A stretch of 64,000 bases of DNA from Galaxea fascicularis (Eukaryota; Cnidaria; Anthozoa; Scleractinia; Euphylliidae): contig OX419341.1 in NCBI GenBank assembly GCA_948470475.1, forward strand, positions 26,816,317 to 26,880,316, in the 5' to 3' direction. Of the stretch, positions 43,468-53,904 are shown piece by piece. The notes under the pieces are model-generated. The model was not told where the DNA came from. It saw only the letters and a program-made list of their open reading frames with translations, and made no database searches. Made by a program: the position numbers and the translations under genes. Within the stretch, counting starts at the first letter, position 1. The number at the start of each line of letters is the position of its first letter.

Positions 43468-46400
43468 CTAGTCAAGAATGTACTCCTGTAAGTATGCTGG
43501 AGGTCGGCGGGTTCGCTGGGGTCTTGGTTCAGATGGAACAGAGACAGGAATATGATCAGTGTCAGCGGGGGTGATGTCTTCTTGGTGCGGGACGTGGTGC
43601 GGGGAGGAGGCTGGAGGTTCAGGGCTAGGCGGACGTAACAGATCCGGTGGGGCAGAGGGCTGTTGGCACGGCTGAGGCTGCTCAGCAATCTCCTCACATT
43701 CGTCGTCGTCAAGTGTAGGGACAACAGAATGGGATGAAGGTGGTGGAAGGGTGTGTGGTACAGTGTAGCACTCGGCTAGCTTCACCTTGTAAGACGTAGC
43801 CCTGAGTTGCGAGCCGGAGAACTTCTTGATGAAGCACCATTCGCCATCGATACTAACAATGAGATAGCGGTCACGGGCGCGTGACTTGTTTCGGTCACTC
43901 TTCATGTAAACCAGGTCTCCAACCTGCAAGGGGGGAACGGGAGCTTGTGGCCGGTAGCCGCCTTTGGCTGCTTCGCTGAAAGGATGGTTGGCTTGGCGGG
44001 CTTTTTGTTTCGCTAAAATGAGTTGTAAGTCATTGATGGGTATCTGCTCATTGGAGAACTGGTTCCGTTGTGTCCAAAGCTCCCGTGAGGAAAGGCCTTG
44101 GCTGCGGAGTCGCGAGTTGAGCCGGGCAGTGGCAATGGCAAGACTGAGCTCAGTAACTGGGCCTCCACCGGGCTCCTGGCGCAATAGCTCTTCTTCTAGT
44201 TCCAGCACGGCTCGTTCGGCAACAGGATTTTTGTTGGTGTTTTTGACGCGGCCAACTTCGACAGAGACGCCGAGATGTTGTAAGGCGTGGGTGTTTTTTA
44301 GCGAGACGAATCCAGGTGCAGGGTCGACACGAATCACAGCTTGGGGACCATCGAGGGGGTGTAGACCCACCACTAATCGGGCAAGGGCATCACGAAGGGT
44401 ATCACTCTTCTCGTCGGGTACAAGGCACGATGTAGTGTAAGAGGTGGCACATTCTCGCAAAAGTAAGATGAATTGGCGACAGCGTCTAATGATATCGGCT
44501 GCAAATGACACGCCTACAACTTCGGGTGGATCGTCTGAGGACTGACTGGTAAGGGAGGTAGGGAACTTCTTGAGTGAGGCACAAGTGTGGCAGGAGTCTG
44601 ATACTCGAGCGATAGCGGCACTCATATCTAGGGCAAAGAAGTGACGCTGTATGACCATTTGAAGTTGGTGCTTAGAGGGGTGGTCAAGCTTGATGTGAAG
44701 AGCAGTAAGTAGGCCATCAAGTACGGAACGAGGTACGACGATCAACTCAATGGGGCGGGAGAGCGGTTGTTGACGCTGAACGACGAGCAGACCATCCTTG
44801 GAAATGGAAGTGACGTTAAGGTAGCGCTTTACGTCTCTGATATTAGTCAGCTTTTTGGAAGGGCGGGTGCCCTGTTTCAGGTGGGCACAGACACGCCGTA
44901 GATCGGGGCACTCATTTTGAACACTGAACCATGCAGGTCTGCTGGTGAAGGGGAGGCGCTTGGTGTTGTCAAGGACATCTTGAGTGGAGATGCCACGTAC
45001 TACAGAAGACTCTGATTCGTGTACGAAAGAGCAAATTTGGCAGTTCGGTTCAGTGCACTCGGGGGCATTGCGACTGGCAAAGTCCGAGGGTAAATTGGCG
45101 GTGCCAGCGAGATGCTGGAGGATAACTTGGTATCTACTGATGGTGGTCAAAAAGGAGGTAACACGTGGACTGGCAGAAAATTCGCCTCGGCAGAGTTTCT
45201 GCAGGGCTTGAACGCAGGGCTGGCTATCTGTCAAAACGCAGGCACGGTGCTTGGATTGGATGATGAAGGGGCTAAAGTGTTTTACCGCAGCTGCTATGGA
45301 CAGCGCTTCGACCTCACAGGGTAACCATGTGACCTGATGTTTGCGTAGTTTAGAGCTGAAGAAGCCGGCAAGGAGAAGGCGGTCCTGGCGGGTAACGTAC
45401 AAGGTGGCTCCGAGACCGCGTCGGGTGACTGAGCCATCAGTCACAATCCAGAGCTGGTCAGAGGCACGGGGGAGAACGATAGACTTGTGTGTGAGAAGGG
45501 CATCTTGTGCAGTGGAGAATTTCTGACGAAGGTTGGCATCCCACTGGACGTGGTCTTGAGACTGTAGATCGGCCAAGGATGACTCAAGTGGATCCATAAG
45601 TTGAGAGCAGTGGGGGAGGACACGGCTAAAGACTTTGTAGGCGCCAATGAAGGAACGCATACCTTTCACAGACTCTGGAGGAGAGCAGGTTGCGAGTGCA
45701 GCAACGCGGTGGGGGCTTGCAGATAAGGAGCCTTGTGACCAGATCCAACCCAATATGGTGGTTGTTTTGGGGCATATGACAGTCTTAGTGGCAGACAGAC
45801 GGAGGTTACACCGGGCAAGGGCGCCAAGTATACGAGACCAGTTAGTTAAAAGTTCTTGCGGGGTGTCACCGCCACAATAAAGATCGTCGGCGAGTTTTGT
45901 AGCGCATCCCTCTTGGAGGAAGTCACCGAGGACACGACACATTAACTCCTCCAATGCGGTCTCTGAACCAGGCATTCCCATGGCTGACCTGGTATATACT
46001 CTGATGCCGCGAAACGGAGTGGCCACACCGCAGTATTTCATGGAGGCCTTTGATAGAGGTATCTGGTAAAAGGCACGGGTGAGGTCAGACTTTATTATAT
46101 ACTTCCATGGGGCAATGGTGCGGAGAGTAGAATCGACGTCGGGCATCAGGGAGGGTTGTGGTTTGCTGTAGCGTCCAACGTCTGTGAAGGCTGTAACGAG
46201 ACGAAAACCGCCAGAGGGTTTTTTAACGAGAAATGAAGGATTGAGGTACTCAACGGTAACTCCGATGTCCTCCGGACGCCGGAAGACCTGGCATTGTTCT
46301 AACTCGTCGAATTTCTGTTGCAATTCGACCAGCTTGTCACGGGAATATTGGGGAACACGGCCTTTGCGTTGTGGAGGCTGCACAGGTCCCATATTGACAG

Positions 46401-48339
46401 AGGCTTGGACAGGACCAGCTATGCCGTTGTAACCAACAATGGCAGAATTAAAAACTTCGTCGTGAGTCTGGAGCACTTCGCGGAACTGTTTGCGAATGGT
46501 GTCCGGTAGGATGTTGTCAGGGTCAATTGCAACGGCATCTGAGAAGAACCCGGGATGGGGTGAGATGCTTCCACCAGGGTGGGGAGGTGGTGGGTGTGGA
46601 CCAACAGGTGGCGAGGGAGCCACAGCTGTGGTGTGGCGAGCTTGGCAGAGATGTTCGTGGCGTCGGACAGTCCTTGGCTCAGCAGTGTCGTTGACTAAAC
46701 GAACTCTACTAGCAACTGCTTCTACAATTTGGGGCTGAGGCCAAAGTTGTGAAACTTTGGAGCATTTGTTGGATGGTGCATCGGTACGGGCTTCTATGGC
46801 CAAGGTGCAGTCGGGATCTATATGAGGTGGTAGGTCCAGCTCAAGATATTCCCCAGGGAGGACCACTGTTGTAGGGGCGGACGAGCGTAACACATAAGAC
46901 TGGGTGCGACGGACGGCGTGAGCCTGGGAACTGGCACTTGACTCGGGATGGTAGGCCAGTATTTCTGAGCCTTGGATAAGAACCTGACCCTTTGCTGGGC
47001 GAACGGATATATCATTAGTGATCATAAATGGAGTTCCAGCTAAAACGTCAACATCTAAGTCTTCTACTACGAGGGCATCGAGGGTCAGGTATTTGCCAGC
47101 TCGTGAAAGAGTGAGGTGGGTCTCGCCAACAACGACAAGAGGCGTAACTCCATCTGCTTGTAGGGCCTGCTGGGATGTTTTCACGATGGGAGCGGCGATG
47201 CTACGGGCGACCGAGGCCTTGATCATGCTGGTTTCGGCACCAGTGTCTAAGGTGAGTTTAAGCGAGTGGTGATGGTAGAAGGCATTGAAATGGGGTGATT
47301 GCTTTGTGCTTACACGGCGAGACACAACCCTGGCCGAGGAATGGGGCGAAGAAGCAAATTCCTCCACATCAGGTGGACAGAAGAAATCAGAGTCGGTGGG
47401 GTCATCGTCGTCATCTAGGCTACTTGCGAGGCGTGCTTTGGCGAGGAAAGCGCGATCTTCGGCAGGTAGGTAAGTGCACTGACTTAAGAAGTGACGGTCA
47501 TTACGTCCAGCCTGCTTACACAAGGGGCAAGACTTGACTTGTGGTTTAGTGTATGCCTTTTGGGAGCGGTTGTAAGGGCCCCTCGGAGGCGGCTGTCTGA
47601 ACTTCGATGCCGTGGAACGCAAGATTTTAGCATCAACATTGTTATTGATCTCTTCCAGGAGGGAATCCAATGCTTGAGAAATTTCAGGTTTGAGAGATGC
47701 AAGAGACTTGGACCGGAGCTCAGTACCGTAGCGTTGCTTAACCAAACTGGGGAGGTCAGGGTGGACTAATCTCAACCATGTTAGTACTACAAGATTTTCT
47801 AGAGTGGGAGACATTTCCTCGTCGGTGTCGGGAACTTCGCCATGGTGTGAGATATTTCCATTTGCCAATAATAAATTATCTTCAATAAAGGACATCAGAC
47901 GTTGATAGAGATCCTCGGGGCGCTCAGCAGGGGCAAGTGTGATGTTGTTGAAGTCGAGGAAGTGAGCACCGGTTGATTGGAAACCGAAGTGAAGGCGAAT
48001 CGCTTGCCAGATAGAGCTCATGGAGGTTGAGTTCTTGACGATGGTGTTACGAGAAATTACAGGACAATAGTTCGCAATTTGTCCAAGCATTAATTCAAGA
48101 TGAGTACACTTTTGTTGTGCTGTTCTACGGGAAGCTAGAGGAACGGATTCGGGGTCGTCCTGGAGGCCGCGACGAGGGCTGCCGGGGGATTTCTTCAACC
48201 ATGTCACGCCATCAGCGAGGAAGCCCGCGAAATTGCGGTCGAGGGAAAGAATGTACTGAAGATTTTGTCTCCAGGCTTCGAACGACGTTATCGTTTCTTG
48301 TTTGGTTAAGGACCACTGTTTTGGTGCTCTTGGATTCAT
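43468..48339 (-). CDS. Retrotransposon gag-pol polyprotein (1623 aa)
   Basis: One uninterrupted frame from ATG 48339. Gag-like N-terminus; zinc knuckle CX2CX8HX4C at residues 271-288; aspartic protease DTGAE at 365; reverse transcriptase about 670-870, with LADD at 816-819 where YxDD is usual; RNase H with VTDGS (968) and LTDS (1036); integrase with CHTC (1250-1253) and a D1282-D1339-(35)-E1375 triad; Pro-rich C-terminus. This is the Ty3/gypsy order. Gag and pol are fused with no frameshift. Every catalytic position appears kept, so the copy could be active. Open frames on the opposite strand are shadows. Confidence 0.92.
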   Translation of the reverse strand: MNPRAPKQWSLTKQETITSFEAWRQNLQYILSLDRNFAGFLADGVTWLKKSPGSPRRGLQDDPESVPLASRRTAQQKCTHLELMLGQIANYCPVISRNTIVKNSTSMSSIWQAIRLHFGFQSTGAHFLDFNNITLAPAERPEDLYQRLMSFIEDNLLLANGNISHHGEVPDTDEEMSPTLENLVVLTWLRLVHPDLPSLVKQRYGTELRSKSLASLKPEISQALDSLLEEINNNVDAKILRSTASKFRQPPPRGPYNRSQKAYTKPQVKSCPLCKQAGRNDRHFLSQCTYLPAEDRAFLAKARLASSLDDDDDPTDSDFFCPPDVEEFASSPHSSARVVSRRVSTKQSPHFNAFYHHHSLKLTLDTGAETSMIKASVARSIAAPIVKTSQQALQADGVTPLVVVGETHLTLSRAGKYLTLDALVVEDLDVDVLAGTPFMITNDISVRPAKGQVLIQGSEILAYHPESSASSQAHAVRRTQSYVLRSSAPTTVVLPGEYLELDLPPHIDPDCTLAIEARTDAPSNKCSKVSQLWPQPQIVEAVASRVRLVNDTAEPRTVRRHEHLCQARHTTAVAPSPPVGPHPPPPHPGGSISPHPGFFSDAVAIDPDNILPDTIRKQFREVLQTHDEVFNSAIVGYNGIAGPVQASVNMGPVQPPQRKGRVPQYSRDKLVELQQKFDELEQCQVFRRPEDIGVTVEYLNPSFLVKKPSGGFRLVTAFTDVGRYSKPQPSLMPDVDSTLRTIAPWKYIIKSDLTRAFYQIPLSKASMKYCGVATPFRGIRVYTRSAMGMPGSETALEELMCRVLGDFLQEGCATKLADDLYCGGDTPQELLTNWSRILGALARCNLRLSATKTVICPKTTTILGWIWSQGSLSASPHRVAALATCSPPESVKGMRSFIGAYKVFSRVLPHCSQLMDPLESSLADLQSQDHVQWDANLRQKFSTAQDALLTHKSIVLPRASDQLWIVTDGSVTRRGLGATLYVTRQDRLLLAGFFSSKLRKHQVTWLPCEVEALSIAAAVKHFSPFIIQSKHRACVLTDSQPCVQALQKLCRGEFSASPRVTSFLTTISRYQVILQHLAGTANLPSDFASRNAPECTEPNCQICSFVHESESSVVRGISTQDVLDNTKRLPFTSRPAWFSVQNECPDLRRVCAHLKQGTRPSKKLTNIRDVKRYLNVTSISKDGLLVVQRQQPLSRPIELIVVPRSVLDGLLTALHIKLDHPSKHQLQMVIQRHFFALDMSAAIARVSDSCHTCASLKKFPTSLTSQSSDDPPEVVGVSFAADIIRRCRQFILLLRECATSYTTSCLVPDEKSDTLRDALARLVVGLHPLDGPQAVIRVDPAPGFVSLKNTHALQHLGVSVEVGRVKNTNKNPVAERAVLELEEELLRQEPGGGPVTELSLAIATARLNSRLRSQGLSSRELWTQRNQFSNEQIPINDLQLILAKQKARQANHPFSEAAKGGYRPQAPVPPLQVGDLVYMKSDRNKSRARDRYLIVSIDGEWCFIKKFSGSQLRATSYKVKLAECYTVPHTLPPPSSHSVVPTLDDDECEEIAEQPQPCQQPSAPPDLLRPPSPEPPASSPHHVPHQEDITPADTDHIPVSVPSEPRPQRTRRPPAYLQEYILD

Positions 48340-48506
48340 TTCGTATTCTTAAATGAATAGAGGAAAGGCGAAATGTGTACTTATCTGTGAGTCCCTGAGT
48401 ATTGTTGACACAGCTATCGACTAAGCTGTTTCGCTAGTTCCTCGCTTGGAAATCGGTCGACGATCCGTTATGGGCTGGCTGTCTCTAAGTACGAGACGAG
48501 GGTAAG

Positions 48507-48524
48507 TTCCAACTGCTGCCACCA
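48507..48524 (-). promoter_or_regulatory. Primer-binding site
   Basis: TGGTGGCAGCAGTTGGAA starts directly after the 5' LTR; the TGG start complements a tRNA CCA end, as expected for priming of minus-strand DNA synthesis. Confidence 0.72.
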
Positions 48525-48677
48525 CGCCAGTGATAGGGACAGACGACACGAAAATAGCGTAGTACAAACTCTTTACTAAAGTACAACAAAGCCTTTACAA
48601 ATGGCTGAGTAAAACAACAACACGGTCCACGAGGAGACGCCCGCATAGCGCATGCGCGGCCGACAATAACCGCTGGC
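48525..48677 (-). repeat. 5' LTR
   Basis: Copy identical to 43171-43323; followed in element orientation by the primer-binding site. Very short for an LTR; it must contain the element's promoter. Confidence 0.9.
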
Positions 48678-48697
48678 GCTGTGTGCACAGAGGACAT
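48678..48697 (-). other. Detached start-codon part of exon 1 of the 885-residue gene
   Basis: An ATG at 48697 begins six full codons and two bases that end with the 4-bp target copy at 48678-48681. Removing the retroelement and one target copy joins this piece in frame to 43166, giving an exon of 1233 nt that is an exact multiple of three. Confidence 0.75.
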
Positions 48698-50241
48698 GAC
48701 GAACGTAGTCAACAATTCAATTTTGGCATATATTTTGGTATACAATTCGCCGCGCTTTTTCGAAAAAACCCGCGTAAAGATTGCTAGACTGCTGGGAAGT
48801 CTGGTTTCTAGTCTCCCCCAGTTTGGGAAGGCTCAAAATAAAACGCCTGGGATGTTTTTTGCAAGATGGCGGGCATGTTGAGAGGGAAAAGATTTGTTTT
48901 TCTCGCCTTCGCCATCGAGTGAGGGCCATTATGTCGCTTTTTTCTGAACCTGATCAATTGCATAAGATGGACTCTTAAAACCGAGCTGGGTTCGTGTTCA
49001 ATGAAGACAATATTTTCCACAGAAACGGACTGATGTTTGAACTTATCGAACGGATACAAAGTAAGGTATGTAGTGCTCGTTTACCGCTAGAAAATGAAAA
49101 TTGAATTCGCGCCTGCTGAGACCTTTGACTCAGTTTCATTCAACATGGCGTCGCAAAACCTTACTTTACAAAATCTGTAAAACCGAACCGAATTTTGTAC
49201 TATTTGCGCAGAACGAAGCTTCGAAACAACCTTCGGAAAGTTCTGATCATTATTAGATACAAAGTGGCTTTTACATTCTGAAAACTTCTATTCCCCGAGA
49301 AAATTAAAAACTCCTTCCCACATATTCTCTGTAATGAAAGGATGAAAACAAAGCCGGAAAATTTCTAAGTGTCGCGCCACTTCTGCGCATGTCGATTCGA
49401 CTTTTCTGGCGATGATCCCTCTTTTTAATTACTGAAATAAAAAAAAGCAATATTATCTCAGATGAGACCATTTATTTGTTGGGTCAGTCTGAAGGTTACA
49501 GGTGATACAATAAATACAGTATATAACTTGTTTTTCGTTTTCTTTCTGTCTGTCAAACATGATACAATTAAACGGTGGATTTCTTTGTTTTCACCTTTTA
49601 ACTGCGGAGACCATAATACGAGACAATGTTTCCCAAGAGAACTTTTGTCCTTTATTTCCATCCACATGAATAGTTAATATTTTTCAGCTCTCCTGGTGGA
49701 ACTCCGTCCATCACCGCGTGACCTAGCATCATGTACCCTGAGGATCGAATAGCGGCGAGTTTTCTCCTAGCCGCTGAAATGTGGTGTTTTGCCCAAGTTT
49801 GCCTAACAGGAACTAATTCGGCATAACGATGACGCTCTCAGTATGAATAAACTGTTCTTGCTGAGTTTTGCATCCTTATAAAGCACAAATATAAAATTAT
49901 GTTTCGCTGAATAAATTCTTTAGTCGACTGCACCGCACGGGTGTTTCTTTTAAAAAACAGCGGCTTTTGAGGTTACGGGGAATGCTTTTCATTGCAGGTG
50001 ATAAGCCGTGTCGCCGTGTTTTGAGTAGCACAAAGCTAGAGAGACTGGCGTGGAGCATTTAGTCTCGTGCTTCGCCCTCGATGTCTCGCGCTTCGCGTTC
50101 GGCTAAATAAACGCCTGATACGCAGGCTGCAAAACGTAGTAACTACTCGAGCCTTGCTCTGTCTTATACAGCTGTTATCTCCGGACACCAGTGAAATAAA
50201 GTTTTTTTTAAGTTTTTAACCAGATGATAACGAAGTCACAC
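48698..50241. other. Upstream region of the interrupted gene
   Basis: No supported gene. It presumably holds the promoter of the 885-residue gene at its left edge and the 3' UTR of GPCR 4 at its right edge. Confidence 0.4.
49383..49410 (-). repeat. Right inverted repeat flanking the two-gene block
   Basis: Reverse-complement partner of 37444-37471 (17 exact, then 8 of 11). It lies about 690 bp upstream of the detached start codon of the 885-residue gene. Confidence 0.5.
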
Positions 50242-51291
50242 TCACTTCAGAACAGCCATATAAGTGTCATTCAAATTTTCGTGGCTTTCTGGTAAATGAT
50301 TAAGTTGAACGTTCTCAAGAAATGAACTGGCTCTCTTCTTTTGTACAGGAGCAACTGCAGCTTTTCTTTCAAAACAAAATAGCATCTTGCGGAATTCCTG
50401 CCGGAACCCACTGTTTGAAGCGGCGTAAATGAGAGGGTTAATGGAGCTACTTAAAAACACAAAAAAGGTGACCAGCAGTGGGACAATTCTCGGTACCGGG
50501 TTCGGAGAGAATCGATTAGTGAGAGACAGACTCCACATTGGTATCCAGCAGAGGAAAAAACCCGCCAACACGAAAGAGATTGTTTTGCTAATTTTTATTT
50601 CTTGAACTGAAACTCTTGCCTGTGTTTTTCCCGAAGCTTTGTATAGTGACGGCACAACTTCCACCTTGTGTCGCCGGATGGCCTTGAGCACTTTGTAGTA
50701 ACTGAACATTGCCACCAGAAACGAAACACCGAAGTACAAAGACACCACAAGGCAGTAGTGGATGAGCTTCCTTTGTTCGGTGTAATGCTCCACGCTGCAG
50801 GCGGCGAAACCAACAACAAAGTCATACCTTTGCCAATTTGTTGCGCGCGCAATTAGCAAGTATGAAGCGAGTACGAACCAAACGCAAAAGAGCCAGATCT
50901 TGGAGCGCCGTGGAGAAAACATTTTGTTATAATAGTTGGTCTTCGCGATTCGAATATACCTGTTCAAAGCCGTGAGTGCCATCGTGGCAGGTGGGCAATA
51001 CGTTGAGAATACATCCACGAATCCATGAACCTGACAGAACCCATCGCCAAGGTCCCATTTTCCGATCACCAACGTCCAGAAGGTTAGCGGCATTTCGAGC
51101 ACTGCGCAGATCAAATCGCCGATGGATAATGCTATGATGTAGAGGTTTGTCGTTGATCGCAGTCTTGGGTTGCGATAGACCGCTAAACAGAGCATGGTGT
51201 TTCCTAAAAGGCTGGTTAAGTTCAACGCAAGACAAATGGTGGACTCTGCAACCACGAGCACCAAGCTTCTCGGTGGAAGATCGTACGCCAT
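50242..51291 (-). CDS. Class A orphan GPCR 4 (349 aa)
   Basis: Minus-strand, intronless, older paralogue of GPCRs 1-3. ATG at 51291 (MAYDLPPRSL) aligns with the paralogue starts; the frame extends 48 codons further upstream, with no homology there. Shared landmarks: GNTMLCLAVYRNPRLRST, LSIGD in TM2, GKWDLG, the TM3 Cys with ALNRY (NRY again), a loop-2 Cys, CWIP in TM6 and NPLIY in TM7. The C-tail is longer and ends in polar residues. Same family, not part of the recent duplication. Ligand unknown. Confidence 0.9.
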   Translation of the reverse strand: MAYDLPPRSLVLVVAESTICLALNLTSLLGNTMLCLAVYRNPRLRSTTNLYIIALSIGDLICAVLEMPLTFWTLVIGKWDLGDGFCQVHGFVDVFSTYCPPATMALTALNRYIRIAKTNYYNKMFSPRRSKIWLFCVWFVLASYLLIARATNWQRYDFVVGFAACSVEHYTEQRKLIHYCLVVSLYFGVSFLVAMFSYYKVLKAIRRHKVEVVPSLYKASGKTQARVSVQEIKISKTISFVLAGFFLCWIPMWSLSLTNRFSPNPVPRIVPLLVTFFVFLSSSINPLIYAASNSGFRQEFRKMLFCFERKAAVAPVQKKRASSFLENVQLNHLPESHENLNDTYMAVLK

Positions 51292-53124
51292 TTTGTGTCG
51301 CTCATTCAATGAACAAACAAGCTCCAAAGAGTAAACTTCTCGCTTCAGGAGTAATTTCTTTTCTATATCAGACCTACAAATTGTCAGTTTGGTATTGATG
51401 CGACGTTTCCGCATTAACACATCTTTCAGTAACACTCGGTAATGACATACAGCAATAGTAGATTATTTGGCTCATGATTTGAGGCAAAATCCAGATGATA
51501 GCAGCTTTAGAGAGACCCAAAAACAATTATTAAACTAGTTAATCAGGCGTACTCAGTTTTCCTGTCACTGTATGAAACTAATTAAAACTACTCGAATGCA
51601 CCCTAGCAGGTGACAGGAATTTGTTATCGCCTTCCCACCGCATGTGATCGCACACCGAACTGACGAACTGTACTCGCTTTGTTGTTGCCCGGGCGGGGGG
51701 ACGGAGGGGGGTACCCAGGATTTCGAGTAACTGATCGAATGGGGGCAAAAATTGAAATTCGTGGACTAAAAATTAACCCCAACAAATTCGCATGCCGAAT
51801 CTGTGAGCCTAAAATATTTCGAGAAAGGATTGTACTTGATTCGCAGAACTACGAGGCCTGGATATATGCGAGCACAACCCCGAGCTATTATTATTCCCCA
51901 CACACAAAAAAATACTTGCCAAATTTTCCTACCCAAGAAAATCCCTGAATCGAAAATTTCAAACCCAAACTGAAATCCCTCGATCATCCCCGTCCGCCGT
52001 CACTTGAAATCCGGACCTCCCCCCCCCCATTCCCCGCCCCCTCTCGTGGGGGGCCTGGGGGATAGGATAGGATAGGCTAACTTTATTATTGTTACTGAAC
52101 CAAGATTGTTGCTGCTACTTCTGTTTGGAGGCTACGTACTGATTAGCAATGCAGCAGGAAATGTATTAAATGAGTTTAAGATGTTGATTGGCATCAATGA
52201 GTTTCCAGAGCAATAATGGAGAGACAATCGTACTACACAGGGGATATTGTCTCTTTGAGATAATAAAAAGCCGTCACCTACCTGTCAAAACTTTTCTATT
52301 TGACAGCAATCAGGCTTGCAAGATTGTTTAAAGCGCACTGTTCATAATATTACTGTGTGGATGGTTTTTTTTTTTACATTTTTATTAATTTTGTTGCATT
52401 TCTTAAATATTATGAAACTCGGAGATACTAGCTCTGTCGAGCTATTCGAATTCCGAGTTTAAATAAAGTTATATGTAAAGTTATATGTCTGATCGTTGCT
52501 AGTCACTGCTGTGGACGATGACATCGTAAAGCTTAACCAGTTTATATGCACGTCGCTCGGTTAGCTTTAAAACGCTGGGAGCAAAGACCACCGCTCGCCG
52601 TACAATATTGAGCTGGTAGAGGAAGTATAAACTATTATAGCATCCAAATTAAAAAAAGGCATTAGAATTAACACAATGACATAGGCTCGGTTACACACCT
52701 CACAACACGGCTCACGTGCACAGGATGTCAAATGCTTGCTACATCATCAATACACGGGTAAACTGTGGGTGCTCATGTTTCTCAGTTGGTCTTCAAAGTT
52801 ACAGCTGCTCACGCGCTATTTTCGATAAAGAAATGAAACGCCAGGAAAGACTACAGTCAAACGTCGATTATCCGGACTTGTTGGGAGACCCGAAAAAAAG
52901 TCCAGATAATCGAAATCATTCTCAGCAGCTGGGAAAAGAGTGCTATATAAGAACAGTATGACAAATAACAAAAACACCCTGATGTAACGCAGTTCATTTA
53001 TATACCGAAAGTATATCGCTGATGACCGCTGGTTGGAAGACTTAAAATTATAAGCCAGCTTTTAAGGTCGCTTAAAAGGCAGGCTATTTAAGACTCCTAA
53101 AGGAGTACCCATTTTAAGACTCTT
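51292..53124. other. Intergenic; pogo/Tigger-like end fragment
   Basis: No supported gene. At about 52854-52912, CGATTATCCGGACT and AGTCCAGATAATCG form an inverted repeat reminiscent of pogo/Tigger termini. C/G runs occur near 52020 and 51695-51715. Confidence 0.45.
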
Positions 53125-53455
53125 TAAAAAGCCAGTTTTAAGATTCAATCTTAAAACCTTAAAAAGCAAGCTATCAGAAGACTGCTTAAAAAGCCAGTTT
53201 TAAGATTTCTTAAAAAGCAAGCTATCAGAAGACTGCTTAAAAAGCCAGTTTTAAGATTTCTTAAAAAGCAAACTATCAGAAGACTGCTTAAAAAGCCAGT
53301 TTTAAGATTTCTTAAAAAGCAAACTATCAGAAGACTGCTTAAAAAGCCAGTTTTAAGATTTCTTAAAAAGCAAACTATCAGAAGACTGCTTAAAAAGCCA
53401 GTTTTAAGATTTCTTAAAAAGCAAGCTATCAGTAAGACTGCTTAAGGGCAGCTTT
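53125..53455. repeat. 51-bp minisatellite, about six copies
   Basis: CTATCAGAAGACTGCTTAAA recurs at 53171, 53222, 53273, 53324 and 53375, with a variant at 53426, exactly 51 bp apart; the copies differ at one or two bases. AT-rich and non-coding. Confidence 0.92.
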
Positions 53456-53904
53456 TAAGATTCCATAAAGGCGGAATATTACAAAAGCATGGTTTTCGTC
53501 CTATAAAGTCATGAAATTGCTATTTTCAGTTCTAATTTCGACATACGTATTAAACGCGTGATCTTCTTCACATCTCTGACATCTGTTAGCTTGATGGCAG
53601 TTACATCTTGATCTCCTGAATTCGTTCGTCTTAAGGCGGGGGTAATATAAACCTGAACGCCGTTTTCTCGTCGCGTAACGTGGATTTAATGTTAATAACT
53701 TCTGATCGTCATCCAAACCCTTGTTTTCTGTCTGCATTATATCACCGAATGCCGAGAGAAAAATAATACAAACTAACTGTGTCAGAAAAACGAGTGCGGT
53801 CTTTTTTGGTGGCAAGGAAATTATCAGGGGTAATCTTACACGTGCTAAATCGACACGCAGCATTATTAAATCTAAAACAAGCTGAATTATTAAAAAATAA
53901 TGCG

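Larger units (their letters stand above)
43171..48677 (-). mobile_element. Ty3/gypsy-type LTR retrotransposon, full length, 5.5 kb
   Basis: Identical 153-bp LTRs (43171-43323 and 48525-48677), a primer-binding site next to the 5' LTR, a purine tract next to the 3' LTR, one intact gag-pol frame, and a 4-bp GCTG target duplication (43167-43170 and 48678-48681). The domain order protease-RT-RNase H-integrase is that of Ty3/gypsy. It lies in the same orientation as the gene it interrupts. Identical LTRs imply a very recent insertion. Confidence 0.93.

Noticed and set aside
43964..48356. Numerous plus-strand open frames of 60-160 codons
   Set aside because: All are antisense shadows of the retrotransposon polyprotein.
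53125..53455. CRISPR-like array
   Set aside because: Regular 51-bp spacing comes from whole-unit tandem repetition; there are no unique spacers between repeats, and the genome is eukaryotic.
53501..53863. 120-residue minus-strand open frame downstream of the Crypton relic
   Set aside because: It does not align with the expected recombinase C-terminus and lacks a domain; probably a chance frame.
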